A stretch of DNA of 64,000 nucleotides from Eubacterium sp. GTDB lineage: Bacteria > Bacillota > Clostridia > Lachnospirales > Lachnospiraceae. Position numbers and translations under genes: made by a program. Where the stretch lies: assembly GCA_022794015.1 (NCBI GenBank), contig JAAWDZ010000066.1, positions 29,109 through 93,108 on the forward strand, read 5' to 3'. Within the stretch, counting starts at the first letter, position 1. Each line of letters opens with the position of its first letter. This document shows, piece after piece, positions 15,183 through 25,851 of this stretch. The notes beneath the pieces are model-generated. The model did no database searches, was not told the origin of the DNA, and was given only the letters and a program-made list of their open reading frames with translations.

Positions 15183-17090
15183 TTAGTACGAGAACTTAAA
15201 CACGGCTACTCCATATCCCGGCAGTGGATAAGCGAAAGAATACGGCTTTCCATCACATTCCTGCTTTTTGGCACGATAACTTACCGGGCGCTCTTTGCCG
15301 CTTCCGCCAAACCTCTCCTCGTCACTGTTGAAGATCAGACGGTAGGATTTCCGCTCCGGCACACCGATACAGAAATCGTCTCTGTCTACCGGTGTAAAAT
15401 TGCAGACAAACAACAGGCAGTTTTTCCCGTCTTTGCTCTTTCGTATAAAGCTGAAAATACTCCGCTCTGCGTCATTTGCATTGATCCATTCAAACCCATC
15501 CCAGCTGTGATCTAATTCATACATAGCCGGATATTTTTTGTACATATGCAAAAGCTCTTTCATAAATTCCTGTACATGTTTATGACTGGGATTATCAAGC
15601 AGATACCACTCCAATTCCTTCTTTTCAGTCCACTCGTGATCCTGTGCAAATTCCTGTCCCATAAACAAAAGCTTTTTGCCAGGATGACCCATCATAAAGG
15701 CATATGCCACTTTTAAATTCGAAAATTTATCTTCCCCCAGGCCCGGCATTTTATTTAACATGGAACACTTCAAATGTACTACCTCGTCATGAGAAAGCAC
15801 CAGGATATATTTCTCACTGGCATTATAAGACATGGCAAACGTCATCCGGTTGTGATTATCTTTGCGAAAATAAGGATCCAGCTTCATATAATCCAAAAAG
15901 TCATGCATCCAGCCCATATTCCATTTCAGGGAGAAATTTAAGCCGCCGTCCGGCGCCGGTCCGGTTACCATTGGCCATGCGGTAGATTCTTCTGCAATCA
16001 TCACCGCGCCTTTGTTGCGCCCGGTAATCAAAGTGTTAATATGGCGGAAAAATTCAATGGCTTCCAGATTTTTATTTTCGCCATATTTATTAGCCACCCA
16101 CTGTCCGTCCTGTTTGCCGTAATCCAGATAAAGCATAGAAGCAACCGCATCTACGCGAAGGCCGTCTACATGATAATGCTCAACCCACATCAGCGCACTT
16201 CCAATTAAGAAGTTTTTCACCTGATTGTTGCCGTAATCAAAAATTTTGGTCCCCCAGTCGGGATGCTCGCCCATTCTCGGATCGGCGTACTCGTACAACG
16301 CCTGTCCGTCAAATTCAGCCAGTCCGTGCGCATCTTTCGGAAAATGTGCAGGTACCCAGTCTAAAATAACGCCAATATTATTTCTGTGAAAATAATTGAC
16401 CATCCATGCAAAGTCCTCCGGCGTACCGTAGCGGGAAGTCGGCGCATAATAACCGGTTACCTGATAACCCCAGGAACCATCAAACGGATACTCGGAAATA
16501 CCCATCAGCTCAACATGCGTATATCCCATCTCTTTTACATAAGCTGCCAGCGCTTTTGCCAGCTCACGATAGTTATAAAACCCTGTATCTTCTTCATAGC
16601 CGGGATGTCTCATCCAGGAACCCGGATGGACCTCATAAATACTCATTGGCTGCTCATCCATTGTTTCCATAGCCTGTCGCTTTTTCATCCATGCATCGTC
16701 TGACCATTTGAAATGATCGATGTCTACAATACGGGATGCAGTTCCTGGACGCATTTCCGCAAAATTTGCAAACGGATCTGACTTATACAGCTTACGTCCG
16801 TCCGGTGTTTCAATCAGATATTTGTAAAGGCTGCCCGTCCCAAGGCCAGGAACAAACAGCTCATATATCCCTGTTGATTCCGGTTCTAACCGTTTTAATT
16901 CATGTGATGTTTCATCCCAATCGTTAAATTCTCCGATTACAAATACCTTCTGTGCATGCGGCGCATACACTGCAAAACAGATACCCTTTTTCTTTCTGCG
17001 GGTTTGCGGATGCGCTCCTAATTTTTTGTAAATGTCATAATGTGTCGCCTGCCCAAATAAATACATATCCAGTTCTGAAAAATTTCCCAT
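15183..17090 (-). CDS. glgB: 1,4-alpha-glucan branching enzyme
   Basis: A 635-residue GH13 branching enzyme that makes alpha-1,6 branches in glycogen. An N-terminal CBM48 (FAVYAPHAQKVFVIGEFNDW) is followed by the catalytic barrel with PFDGSWGYQVTGYYAPTSRY, the nucleophile in DGLRVDAVASM (near residue 312), the acid in AEESTAWP (near 367) and VLSHDEVVH (near 435), then an all-beta C-terminal domain. Length is typical of the shorter GlgB form. No other glycogen gene is in the window. It is the last gene of a tight minus-strand run, 25 bases after the TPR/ATPase gene. Confidence 0.95.
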   Translation of the reverse strand: MGNFSELDMYLFGQATHYDIYKKLGAHPQTRRKKKGICFAVYAPHAQKVFVIGEFNDWDETSHELKRLEPESTGIYELFVPGLGTGSLYKYLIETPDGRKLYKSDPFANFAEMRPGTASRIVDIDHFKWSDDAWMKKRQAMETMDEQPMSIYEVHPGSWMRHPGYEEDTGFYNYRELAKALAAYVKEMGYTHVELMGISEYPFDGSWGYQVTGYYAPTSRYGTPEDFAWMVNYFHRNNIGVILDWVPAHFPKDAHGLAEFDGQALYEYADPRMGEHPDWGTKIFDYGNNQVKNFLIGSALMWVEHYHVDGLRVDAVASMLYLDYGKQDGQWVANKYGENKNLEAIEFFRHINTLITGRNKGAVMIAEESTAWPMVTGPAPDGGLNFSLKWNMGWMHDFLDYMKLDPYFRKDNHNRMTFAMSYNASEKYILVLSHDEVVHLKCSMLNKMPGLGEDKFSNLKVAYAFMMGHPGKKLLFMGQEFAQDHEWTEKKELEWYLLDNPSHKHVQEFMKELLHMYKKYPAMYELDHSWDGFEWINANDAERSIFSFIRKSKDGKNCLLFVCNFTPVDRDDFCIGVPERKSYRLIFNSDEERFGGSGKERPVSYRAKKQECDGKPYSFAYPLPGYGVAVFKFSY

Positions 17091-17115
17091 GCTTCATACC
17101 CCTCCGATTCTTTAT

Positions 17116-19509
17116 TTATTCTTCAAAATCCTTTTCCCTGAGAATGATATAATCGTTCTCAGAATATCTTTTGGAAGTTAAAATTGAAAAAGCTTTTTTC
17201 CATGATTTCTTCTCTGCCCTTTCAATTGCTTCGTCAATAATATCTTTTATCTCAATTAAAGTGGTTGGCTGATCTAACCTTTGGATGTTACTGATCCGGT
17301 TATACAATGCAAGCACTCCCATATTATCAATTTCATAATCACGTTCATGTGCATACGCATTTCCAAATTCTACAAGTTCGTCACTCGTAAAAACAGGAAT
17401 AATGATCCTCTGGCTAAACTTCTTTGCAAACCCTTCATCTTTCTTTAAAGCTTCCTCCAATCCTACTCTGGTATCTTCCATGATAACCAGGATTCCGGTA
17501 TCGTCGTTTTCCAGCAGCAGCGAAAGTTTTATAGCCGTTTCGCGTGTAATTTCTCCTGCCCGTTCAATAATAAGGCAGCCCCCCGATATTTTATCCAAAA
17601 GTTTGGCCAGATCCTTCTGGTTTAACTTTTCCGCATCTATATTTCCTATCTTAACATCCTTACACTGCGATTCTTTTTTCAGTGCCCTGACCAGTCTTGT
17701 TGCCAGTATCGTCTTTCCACAGCCGCGTCCGCCCTGAATCAGAATATTTTCTTCCGCAGAAGACTTGCGGCCGGTAAATTTGTCGCGTGTCTTAGTAAGC
17801 ACCTGGCATATCTGGCTTTCCATACCTGCAACCGGAACAAAATAAGAGAAAATGTCTCTCATTTCGTCATCCAGCTTTGTAATCTCCGGAAGACTTTCGG
17901 ATTCGGGTTCGACCACACTGCCAACTGAAATCGCCTCTGTTACTTCATCCTCAATCAGCATCTCTCTGGCATGCTTGTCCAACGCTTCTTCAATCTGTTT
18001 GGCTTTGATCTCCTTTGTATCCTGTCTGGCCAGCATTTCGGCAACCAAACTGCCCTGTTCTTCTTCCGATTCCTCCGGCAGTAATTCTACGGGTACTCCA
18101 TAAAATTCTGCTTCCGCCGCGCGCAATTCTTCCTGTGCCGGTGTTTCGTCCTCTTCCTCTTGTGCGGGCTGTTCCTCTGACACATCCTCTTCCTCTGGAA
18201 TTGGATCGTCCGGCTCTGCTTCAAATTCTTCATAACCTTCAGAATCTATGATTTGTTGACGTTCCCTATAGCTTTTCCGATTCTCAGCAAAAAAAACAGA
18301 TTCCTGCGTATATGGCATATCTCCTTCTGATATCGTCTCATCTGAAGCCGACTTATTTTCTGTATCTAAAAAATCTGATAAATCGGCAGGCTGTTCCACG
18401 TATGTTTCATCCTCTGCCGGCATTTCCTCCTCAGGCGGTATAGATATATCCGGCTGTCGGATGCGCCTCGGTATGTACTGGCGTTCACCAAGCTGCTCTC
18501 TGAACTGGGGCTTTGCCCGCTTTATTTTCCGGAGCAGATCAGATTCCTCAGATTCTGCATCTGACTGCCTGGACTCCGGCCTTCGTATCCTGCTATCCAT
18601 ATGCAGCCTGCCACGTTTTTGGACTGGTTCACTGTCTGACAACGATACTCCTTCTTGTGCCAAATCCGCAGATGCAGCCCCTGTATCGAATCGGGGAATT
18701 ATATCTGCAAGCAAATCCATAATATCTTCCGGTCCCTTTACTGGTTCCGGTCCCTTTACTGGTTCCGGTTCCTCGTGTTCTGGCTCTGCCTGCAGCACAG
18801 ACTTATCAAACTCCTCAACAGGATCCAATTCATCCTCAGGCGGTATCTGCACGGCTTCTTCCTGAGGATACACTTCTTTTACACCATCCCTGTGCTGCCT
18901 GTACGCCAGATATTTATCCTCCTGCGGCTTTGTCAACGGCTTATGAAGCAATTTTAACTCCAACGCCTTCTCCACATAAATACCATCGCCAAACCATAAA
19001 ATTAACTCATCGCATACATCAATACACTTTTCATACTCACCTGCTTTATGATAAAGATAAGCCAGCTCAAAAGCCCACTCTTCTGTATACTCTGCATCCT
19101 TTAATTCCTCTAAAATTGCAATCCGGGTCAGAATATCCGCTCCCTTTGCCTTACTGATTTTGTACCGGAGCACATATTTTAAATTATCATGCGGCGCAAT
19201 CTCTACAAATTCATTGTAATACGATTCCGCTTCCTCGAAATTTTTCATTTTCACTGCGATTTCTGCCAGACGGTATATGATCATCCTCCCAATCGGCGTA
19301 CGGTCATATGCCATCTGCAGAATTTCCTTTGCATCCTCAAAACGCTTCAGCTTAAAATAGATATCTCCTGCCTTAATTAACAGATTAATATTCTTCACCT
19401 TACGCCAGTGAATCGTATCTGCTATCTCTGCCGCCGCTTCATAATCTCCTCCCGCAGTCAGCGCCTTCATCTGCTCAAATTTTAATTTATATTCGTATTT
19501 ATCCACCAA
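17116..19509 (-). CDS. TPR protein with acidic linker and C-terminal AAA ATPase
   Basis: A 797-residue protein. Residues 1-210 are tetratricopeptide-like helical repeats (AGDIYFKLKRFEDAKEILQM, YRLAEIAVKMKNFEEAESYY). Residues 220-540 are a low-complexity acidic linker with a small duplicated unit EPVKGPEPVKGPE and several YEEFEAE/EEEDVSEEQ stretches. The last 240 residues form an ATPase with Walker A GGRGCGKT near residue 593, a Walker-B-like LLIIER and a FAKKFSQRIIIP segment. I know no characterised member. A scaffold or remodelling role is inferred from the architecture. It is 29 bases after the AI-2E-family gene. Confidence 0.8.
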   Translation of the reverse strand: MVDKYEYKLKFEQMKALTAGGDYEAAAEIADTIHWRKVKNINLLIKAGDIYFKLKRFEDAKEILQMAYDRTPIGRMIIYRLAEIAVKMKNFEEAESYYNEFVEIAPHDNLKYVLRYKISKAKGADILTRIAILEELKDAEYTEEWAFELAYLYHKAGEYEKCIDVCDELILWFGDGIYVEKALELKLLHKPLTKPQEDKYLAYRQHRDGVKEVYPQEEAVQIPPEDELDPVEEFDKSVLQAEPEHEEPEPVKGPEPVKGPEDIMDLLADIIPRFDTGAASADLAQEGVSLSDSEPVQKRGRLHMDSRIRRPESRQSDAESEESDLLRKIKRAKPQFREQLGERQYIPRRIRQPDISIPPEEEMPAEDETYVEQPADLSDFLDTENKSASDETISEGDMPYTQESVFFAENRKSYRERQQIIDSEGYEEFEAEPDDPIPEEEDVSEEQPAQEEEDETPAQEELRAAEAEFYGVPVELLPEESEEEQGSLVAEMLARQDTKEIKAKQIEEALDKHAREMLIEDEVTEAISVGSVVEPESESLPEITKLDDEMRDIFSYFVPVAGMESQICQVLTKTRDKFTGRKSSAEENILIQGGRGCGKTILATRLVRALKKESQCKDVKIGNIDAEKLNQKDLAKLLDKISGGCLIIERAGEITRETAIKLSLLLENDDTGILVIMEDTRVGLEEALKKDEGFAKKFSQRIIIPVFTSDELVEFGNAYAHERDYEIDNMGVLALYNRISNIQRLDQPTTLIEIKDIIDEAIERAEKKSWKKAFSILTSKRYSENDYIILREKDFEE

Positions 19510-19538
19510 TGTATGTCACCTCGAAAAGCAGGGCCGCT

Positions 19539-20816
19539 CTATTCTTTTTTATCATAACGGACTTTTCCGGTATTCATATCAATATCTTTCATCCGGATAT
19601 AATCTACCGTGTCTTCCGGCAGCCTGCGCCGGCGTAAAACATAAGCTACAATTTCACGGATCAGATAATAAATCACCGCAAAAGTCGGTACTCCTAACAG
19701 CATTCCCATAAATCCAAACAGCCCGCCGCCGACCAGAATTGCAAACACAACCCAGAAAGACGACAATCCTGTAGAATCGCCCAGGATCTTGGGACCAATG
19801 ATATTTCCGTCCACCTGCTGCAACACAAACACAAAAATCAAAAAATATAATCCTTTTATGGGCTCCGCCAGAGCAATCAGTATTACGCCCGGCACTGCTC
19901 CGATGAATGGCCCAAAAAACGGTACAATATTTGTCACGCCCACGATCACCGCCACAAGCAGACTGTACGGCATTTTCATCAGTAACAGTCCAACATAAGC
20001 GATCACGCCGATAATAGCGGAATCTAAGATTTTACCGCTGATAAATCCGCCAAACATACTGTGCGTAATCCGCAGCGTTTTTATGACATGATTTCCTACT
20101 TTGGGCGGCAGTACGGCATAAACAATTTTCTTGCCCTGACCGATAAACGTTTCCTTGCTTGTCAGCAGGTAAATTGCAATCACTAGTCCAATCACAAAAT
20201 TAAACAATGTCTTAACAAGACTGATTACTCCTGTGGTAATTGAGGCTATATAAGAATTGATCTGCGGCATTACATCCATCTGAAGCCACTGCTCCATATA
20301 ATTTGTAAATGTAACCAGGCCGCTTCCTAACATTTCCGCCAGCTTGCTGTCTCCTGACAAAGTCTTTCTGCTCCATGCAATAAAAGAATTGACTTCTGCC
20401 GGCAGGCTCGCTGCCATTCCCTGAATACTTGTAATCAATTCCGGTATTAAAATATCCAGCAGCACAAAAATAATCAGCAGAAAAAAAACCAGCGCTCCGC
20501 CCGTTGCAATGGAACGGGCCGTCTTCTTCGCTTTCTTTTCGCTTTTCATACGCGGCTGTAAAAAAACCAGCAGGTGTGTTTCCAAAAACATCATAACCGG
20601 ATTCAGCAGGTATGCTGTGATACATCCCATAATAATCGGCTGCAGCACGGCTACCAGCTTCTGCCAGTACGCCGTAAGCCCATGATATCGGTAAATAAAG
20701 AAAAAGAAAAGCATACAACTGCATATGGTAACAAACGCTATCACTGCAATTGCAATATATTTATTCAAATCCCATTCCGGAATTTTCTTCTTATTTTTCA
20801 ACTCCTGCTCGTCCAT
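19539..20816 (-). CDS. AI-2E/PerM family membrane protein
   Basis: A 425-residue integral membrane protein of the AI-2E transporter (UPF0118) family, with about eight helices. Recognisable parts are the N-terminal helix (YIAIAVIAFVTICSCMLFFF), the large loop with AASLPAEVNSFIAWS, and the conserved C-terminal core VGVTNIVPFFGPFIGAVPG and VDGNIIGPKILGDSTGLSSF. Family members are linked to export of small molecules or Na+/H+ exchange; the substrate here is unknown. The ATG at 20816 has AGGTG and is preferred over an upstream frame opening at 20855. Confidence 0.88.
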   Translation of the reverse strand: MDEQELKNKKKIPEWDLNKYIAIAVIAFVTICSCMLFFFFIYRYHGLTAYWQKLVAVLQPIIMGCITAYLLNPVMMFLETHLLVFLQPRMKSEKKAKKTARSIATGGALVFFLLIIFVLLDILIPELITSIQGMAASLPAEVNSFIAWSRKTLSGDSKLAEMLGSGLVTFTNYMEQWLQMDVMPQINSYIASITTGVISLVKTLFNFVIGLVIAIYLLTSKETFIGQGKKIVYAVLPPKVGNHVIKTLRITHSMFGGFISGKILDSAIIGVIAYVGLLLMKMPYSLLVAVIVGVTNIVPFFGPFIGAVPGVILIALAEPIKGLYFLIFVFVLQQVDGNIIGPKILGDSTGLSSFWVVFAILVGGGLFGFMGMLLGVPTFAVIYYLIREIVAYVLRRRRLPEDTVDYIRMKDIDMNTGKVRYDKKE

Positions 20817-20827
20817 AATTGAAACAC

Positions 20828-23095
20828 CTACTTTCTGTTGTAATTGATCAGGCATCCTTTCAAAATAATACTTCTCTCGTCATCTGTCAATTCACCCATT
20901 GTCAGCCCAAATTCTCTGCATTCCCCGTCTTTTACAACATAAGCTTTGATTTCAGTTTCCGCTTTCTCTACTTTTTCACGAATATCCGGCAGGAAAATAT
21001 AATCTCCGTTTGTAAACGGCAATTCACCTTCTTCAATCACAAGCGGCAGCATACCCCAGTTGATCAGGTTTGAACGGTAACGTTTTGTCGCATATTCATT
21101 GGCAATATTTGCCCAGCCGCCGAGTACTTTCTGGCAGGAAGCTGCCTGCTCCCTCGCAGAACCGTCGCCCGGCTTCACTGCAAAAATGGTACTGCCGATA
21201 CCAACTGTCTTTCTGCTAATATCACCGAACTGCGCTTTTATCACATCCATTGCAGGTTTTAGCTCAGGTACTGCCTCACAAGGACAGGTATCTGCTTCTA
21301 TCGCTTTCTGCGCCTTTTGAATCTCTTTCGCCCTGCCGACATAATCCGGATCTTTGCGGGAAAGCGTAAATTCTGCCAATCCAAGCGGATTCGAGCGGTA
21401 CGACGATGTCTCGCCGGACGGAATCAGTTCATCTGTCGTCGTAACCGGATCGTGAATTTCGGAAACAACCTTGAGTATCATATGCTTTGGCAGCGGGCTC
21501 ATCTTCGGCCAGTCCTTGATGTTGGGCCCGAACTGAATTTCTACAGACGGATCCGCAACACCCTTACTGTCAAAAATACGGTTTTCATAAATTTTTTGAT
21601 CAAAGAAATATTTCTTCTGTGTAAAATCCACATCCATATCGGTAGCCGCCGTGAGGAACCCTTTGTTTGCTGCAGTCGCCGCAATAGAACGGGCATCCAT
21701 CAATGCAACAGATGCAATCTGTCCATTCTGGATCTTTGAACCCTCGCGGTTCGGGAAGTTCCTGGTCGAATGGCGGATAGAAAACGCATTATTCGCCGGT
21801 GTGTCTCCTGCACCAAAGCATGGCCCGCAAAATGCGGTTTTCATCACAGCGCCGGTCTGCATCAGTGCCGCTGCCGCGCCATTTTTCACAAGTTCCATAT
21901 AAATCGGCATACTGGCCGGATAAACACTGAGTGCAAAGCCATCCTGACCAATAGATGCGCCGTTTAAGATATCTGCCGCCGCACAGATGTTTTCAAAACC
22001 GCCTCCGGCACAGCCTGCGATAATTCCCTGATCAACATAAAGTCTGCCGTCTTTGACCTTGCTCTTTAAGTCCAGGCTTACTGCACCGTCGAAGCTTACC
22101 TGCGCCCGCTTCTCACAGTCATCTAAAATATCCATCAGATTTGCATTTAACTCATCTATCGTATAAGTGTTGCTCGGATGGAACGGCATCGCAATCATCG
22201 GACGGATTTCGCTCAAATCAATCTCTATCATGCCGTCATAATACGCCGTATCTCCCGGATTTAACTCTTTATAATCTTCACTTCTGCCATGAATCTCATA
22301 AAACTCACGCACCGCCTCATCGGTCCGCCAGATCGAGGACAGACAAGTCGTCTCTGTTGTCATTACATCTACGCCAATTCTGCAGTCTACGCTTAAATTC
22401 GATACACCGGGTCCGACAAATTCCATGACCTTATTCTTCACGTAGCCATTTGCAAAAACCTCTCCGATAATCGCAAGTGCAATATCCTGCGGGCCTACGC
22501 CTTTGACCGGTTCACCTTTTAAATATACACCGACGATTCCAGGCATATTAATGTCATATGTCTGACTTAAAAGCTGTTTTACCAGTTCCGGTCCGCCTTC
22601 TCCCATCGCCATCGTTCCAAGCGCCCCATAACGCGTATGAGAATCAGAACCTAAGATCATCCTGCCGCCTGCTGCGAGCATTTCCCTTGCATACTGATGG
22701 ATAACTGCCTGATGCGGCGGTACATAGACGCCGCCGTATTTCTTCGCACAGGTAAGACCGTACATATGATCGTCTTCATTGATCGTCCCGCCAACCGCAC
22801 AGAGACTGTTGTGACAGTTTGTCAGCACGTATGGAATCGGGAATTTCTCCAGGCCACTTGCGCGCGCCGTCTGAATAATCCCCACAAACGTAATATCATG
22901 TGATGTCAGTTTATCAAATTTAATCTGCAGCTTTTCCATGCTGCCGGAAGTATTATGATCTTTCAAAATTCCGTATGCAATCGTATTCTTTGCCGCTTCC
23001 TCTTTTGACATCTGGATTCTTGCGGCATTTTCCTTTGTATCTTCAATTAATTCGTTTCCATTTACGAGGTATACCCCGTTTTCATAAAGTTTCAT
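20828..23095 (-). CDS. YbhJ-type aconitate hydratase family protein
   Basis: A 755-residue aconitase-superfamily enzyme. The three cluster-binding cysteines are visible as [12 protein letters not shown] (near residue 360) and FCGPCFGAG (near 421 and 424), matching aconitase spacing. Also seen are [19 protein letters not shown], the [12 protein letters not shown] arginine region and a C-terminal swivel part. It resembles E. coli YbhJ in length, not the 890-residue AcnA. The substrate is uncertain. AAGGAG precedes the ATG at 23095. The AI-2E-family gene starts 11 bases later, suggesting cotranscription. Confidence 0.85.
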   Translation of the reverse strand: MKLYENGVYLVNGNELIEDTKENAARIQMSKEEAAKNTIAYGILKDHNTSGSMEKLQIKFDKLTSHDITFVGIIQTARASGLEKFPIPYVLTNCHNSLCAVGGTINEDDHMYGLTCAKKYGGVYVPPHQAVIHQYAREMLAAGGRMILGSDSHTRYGALGTMAMGEGGPELVKQLLSQTYDINMPGIVGVYLKGEPVKGVGPQDIALAIIGEVFANGYVKNKVMEFVGPGVSNLSVDCRIGVDVMTTETTCLSSIWRTDEAVREFYEIHGRSEDYKELNPGDTAYYDGMIEIDLSEIRPMIAMPFHPSNTYTIDELNANLMDILDDCEKRAQVSFDGAVSLDLKSKVKDGRLYVDQGIIAGCAGGGFENICAAADILNGASIGQDGFALSVYPASMPIYMELVKNGAAAALMQTGAVMKTAFCGPCFGAGDTPANNAFSIRHSTRNFPNREGSKIQNGQIASVALMDARSIAATAANKGFLTAATDMDVDFTQKKYFFDQKIYENRIFDSKGVADPSVEIQFGPNIKDWPKMSPLPKHMILKVVSEIHDPVTTTDELIPSGETSSYRSNPLGLAEFTLSRKDPDYVGRAKEIQKAQKAIEADTCPCEAVPELKPAMDVIKAQFGDISRKTVGIGSTIFAVKPGDGSAREQAASCQKVLGGWANIANEYATKRYRSNLINWGMLPLVIEEGELPFTNGDYIFLPDIREKVEKAETEIKAYVVKDGECREFGLTMGELTDDERSIILKGCLINYNRK

Positions 23096-23158
23096 CAGAT
23101 TATTCTCCTTATTCTTGTCCACTATTTATAGAAATTATAAATGCAGTACCGTTAAAAA

Positions 23159-25135
23159 TCAAGGGTTTATCACCGGAAAGGTGATGGATACCGTAAATAA
23201 ATCCCCGTCTAACTGAATTTCAAACGTACCGCCCATCAAATTTGTCAGATTCCTGGCAATTGAAAGGCCAAGACCGCTGCCCTCTGTTCCCCTGGATTCA
23301 TCTCCTCGAACAAAACGCTCGCTTAAATCCTGCGCCGTTTTGTGAATTTCATGTGCGGAAATATCCTTAATTGAAAACTCCGCCATACTGTCTGTTTTTT
23401 TCAGTTCCACATAAATGCGGGTGTCTTTTAAGGCATATTTGGCAGCATTGTTGTACAGGTTCTGAATCACACGCCAGATACGGTTGCCATCCGCCAGAAT
23501 AATCACCGGAGCTTTGGGCAGCCTTGTAACAATCGTAAGGCCCAAATCCTCAAAAATTTCATTAAACTCACCTCCGGTCTGGTAAATCAGCTCCACCATA
23601 TTAATCGGCTGCATGTCTAATTGAATATTACCACTGGTAATTTGCGATACCTCTACCAAATCTTCAGCAAGCTGTTTTAGACGCCCTGATTTCTTTTCCA
23701 GTATTCCAATATAATTTTCCAGATTTTCATTTTCAATCTGTTCCATTTTGATAAGATCAATATAATTGATAATGGATGTCAGCGGTGTTTTGATGTCATG
23801 GGACACATTGGTAATCAATTCTGTTTTTAGCCTTTCATTCTTGACATTTTCCTCTACTGCCGTATGCAGGCCTTCTCCAATTCCATTGATTTTTTCCGCC
23901 AGCTCCTTAAAATCTCCGTCAAATTCTGTCGTATCAAATTTGTAATTCAGTTTTCCGCTGCTTATTTCCAGAATTCCTTCCAATATCTTTTTGCGCAGAT
24001 TTGCCTGTTTGAGCATATCAAATGCCAGATACAAAAAAACGGCAAGACTTCCAAAAAGAGCCCATTGTCTCTTCCCAAATGCCGCATTCCAGACAAAAAA
24101 CAGCTCTAATACCGCACAGATCAAAAGACGGATCATCGACCAGCTGAATATATGCTGCCTGCGCATGCTCTCCTTTAATATACGCATAGAATAGGAAGCA
24201 AGGCTGCAACGTACAAAAATATCTGCCTTAATCCGACGGACAAAACTTAAGTACAATGTCAGCAAAAAAACATCCGATAAAAATACCAGCGTCCCAGTTA
24301 AGACCATAGAACTTGAAATAGTAAAGGATTGATTGCTAAGTCTTGAACAAAAGGCAAACAGAGCCATAACAAATACCAGAAATGCAGTAAACAGCAATTC
24401 TGCCGGAATATAATCGATCCGATGCAGGTGTATTTCATCGTCCCTGCCGTTTCTGCCAGTTGCGAGTGTAATGTAAATCAAACTGAGTACAAAACACAGT
24501 AAGGATATAATTGCGGCTACAATTCCTGTTTTTACCCATGGAATATATGTATTGTAAGCATTCGCCGCTTCCGAAATCGCATCCTGTCCCGGTAAAGATT
24601 CATCCACTGCCGTAATCAGGCTGCCGCCACTGGCCCCCTGTCCGAACAGCCGTAGTATTTCGATATTGGAAATCCGATCCAGAAACAGAAAATTTCCCTG
24701 AAATGTAATGGCTTCATCATCATAATAAAAATAACTTCCCATCTCCTTTGCGCGGTTAAGCGCCTCGTCCCTGGAAAGTCCCTTTGGCATATTGGTATAA
24801 ACCGCATCCTCACAGGAAAACCAGTAATTAAAATTACTGTTCCCATTATCAAATTTCAATTTCAGCTTTTTATATTTCTCCGTCTCTATCTCATTGCGTA
24901 CAGAATCGTCCTGCATCTGCAGGTACATCACCAATTCTTTGATTTCCCCTGCAACGGTTTTCATATAATAATACGAATGAAAAAAGGAGTCATTGCCAAG
25001 ATCACCAAAACTCAGCATACTCCTTTCAAACAAATTGGACAACAGAGAAAATATGACAATGACAACCGTAATAAACACCATCTGCAACAAAACGGCTACT
25101 GTTTTAAATCCATTGTTATATTTGCTGTTTTCCAT
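23159..25135 (-). CDS. Sensor histidine kinase
   Basis: A 658-residue membrane kinase. A first helix (about 11-33), an outside domain (about 35-200, with KFDNGNSNFNYWFSCED), and several further helices between about 205 and 395 make an unusual multi-helix sensor. A HAMP-like stretch follows (KLNYKFDTTEFDGDFKEL), then the H-box VSHDIKTPLTSIINY (His near 445), N-box QNLYNNAAKYA, and G-box RGTEGSGLGLSIARNLT. The gene starts 8 bases after the response-regulator stop. The signal is unknown. Confidence 0.93.
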   Translation of the reverse strand: MENSKYNNGFKTVAVLLQMVFITVVIVIFSLLSNLFERSMLSFGDLGNDSFFHSYYYMKTVAGEIKELVMYLQMQDDSVRNEIETEKYKKLKLKFDNGNSNFNYWFSCEDAVYTNMPKGLSRDEALNRAKEMGSYFYYDDEAITFQGNFLFLDRISNIEILRLFGQGASGGSLITAVDESLPGQDAISEAANAYNTYIPWVKTGIVAAIISLLCFVLSLIYITLATGRNGRDDEIHLHRIDYIPAELLFTAFLVFVMALFAFCSRLSNQSFTISSSMVLTGTLVFLSDVFLLTLYLSFVRRIKADIFVRCSLASYSMRILKESMRRQHIFSWSMIRLLICAVLELFFVWNAAFGKRQWALFGSLAVFLYLAFDMLKQANLRKKILEGILEISSGKLNYKFDTTEFDGDFKELAEKINGIGEGLHTAVEENVKNERLKTELITNVSHDIKTPLTSIINYIDLIKMEQIENENLENYIGILEKKSGRLKQLAEDLVEVSQITSGNIQLDMQPINMVELIYQTGGEFNEIFEDLGLTIVTRLPKAPVIILADGNRIWRVIQNLYNNAAKYALKDTRIYVELKKTDSMAEFSIKDISAHEIHKTAQDLSERFVRGDESRGTEGSGLGLSIARNLTNLMGGTFEIQLDGDLFTVSITFPVINP

Positions 25136-25143
25136 AGCAATCC

Positions 25144-25836
25144 CTACCCTCTGTCTATTTTATATCCAACACCCCATACAACCTTGATATAACGCGGCTC
25201 TTTAGGGTTGATTTCTATTTTTTCCCGAATGTGTCTGATATGCACCGCAACCGTATTGTCCGCTCCGATGGCATCCGCGTTCCAGATGCTTTCATAAATC
25301 TGACTGATGGAAAATACCTTACCCTGGTTCTTCATCAATAGAAGCAGGATATTGTATTCAATCGGCGTCAGTTTAACCAGTTCGTCGTCTACCGTAACCT
25401 CTTTCAAATCATCATTGATAATCAGTCCGCCAACCTGATATACCGCCTGGTTGTTATCCGTAGCGTTCCCAAGCTTTGTATAACGTCTCAACTGTGATTT
25501 GACGCGTGCAACAAGCTCCAGAGGATTAAAAGGCTTTGTCAGATAATCATCTGCCCCAATATTTAGGCCCAGAATTTTATCAGAATCTTCAGATTTAGCA
25601 GACAGGATAATAATTGGAATACTGCTTTCTTCCCGGATTTTCAAAGTAGCCCGGATACCGTCTAACCGGGGCATCATCACATCTATAATCAGCAAATCCG
25701 CCGCCTGCTTTTTCAGCTCTGCCAAAGCCTCTTCACCATCATAGGCTTTTACTACCTCATAACCCTCCTGCTGCAAATAAATCTCAATAGCCTCCACAAT
25801 TTCTTTGTCATCATCACATACGAGAATACGGTTCAT
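25144..25836 (-). CDS. OmpR/PhoB family response regulator
   Basis: A 230-residue response regulator with a receiver (VCDDDKEIVEAIEIYLQQEG; phosphoacceptor Asp near 52 in LLIIDVMMPRLDG; LTKPFNPLELVARV) and a winged-helix DNA-binding domain (LTPIEYNILLLLMKNQGKVF, VAVHIRHIREKIE, YIKVVWGVGYKID). It pairs with the histidine kinase immediately downstream. It starts 15 bases after the coiled-coil gene, so it may be expressed from the hyd operon as well. Confidence 0.95.
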   Translation of the reverse strand: MNRILVCDDDKEIVEAIEIYLQQEGYEVVKAYDGEEALAELKKQAADLLIIDVMMPRLDGIRATLKIREESSIPIIILSAKSEDSDKILGLNIGADDYLTKPFNPLELVARVKSQLRRYTKLGNATDNNQAVYQVGGLIINDDLKEVTVDDELVKLTPIEYNILLLLMKNQGKVFSISQIYESIWNADAIGADNTVAVHIRHIREKIEINPKEPRYIKVVWGVGYKIDRG

Positions 25837-25851
25837 CTCCCCTGCCCCTTT

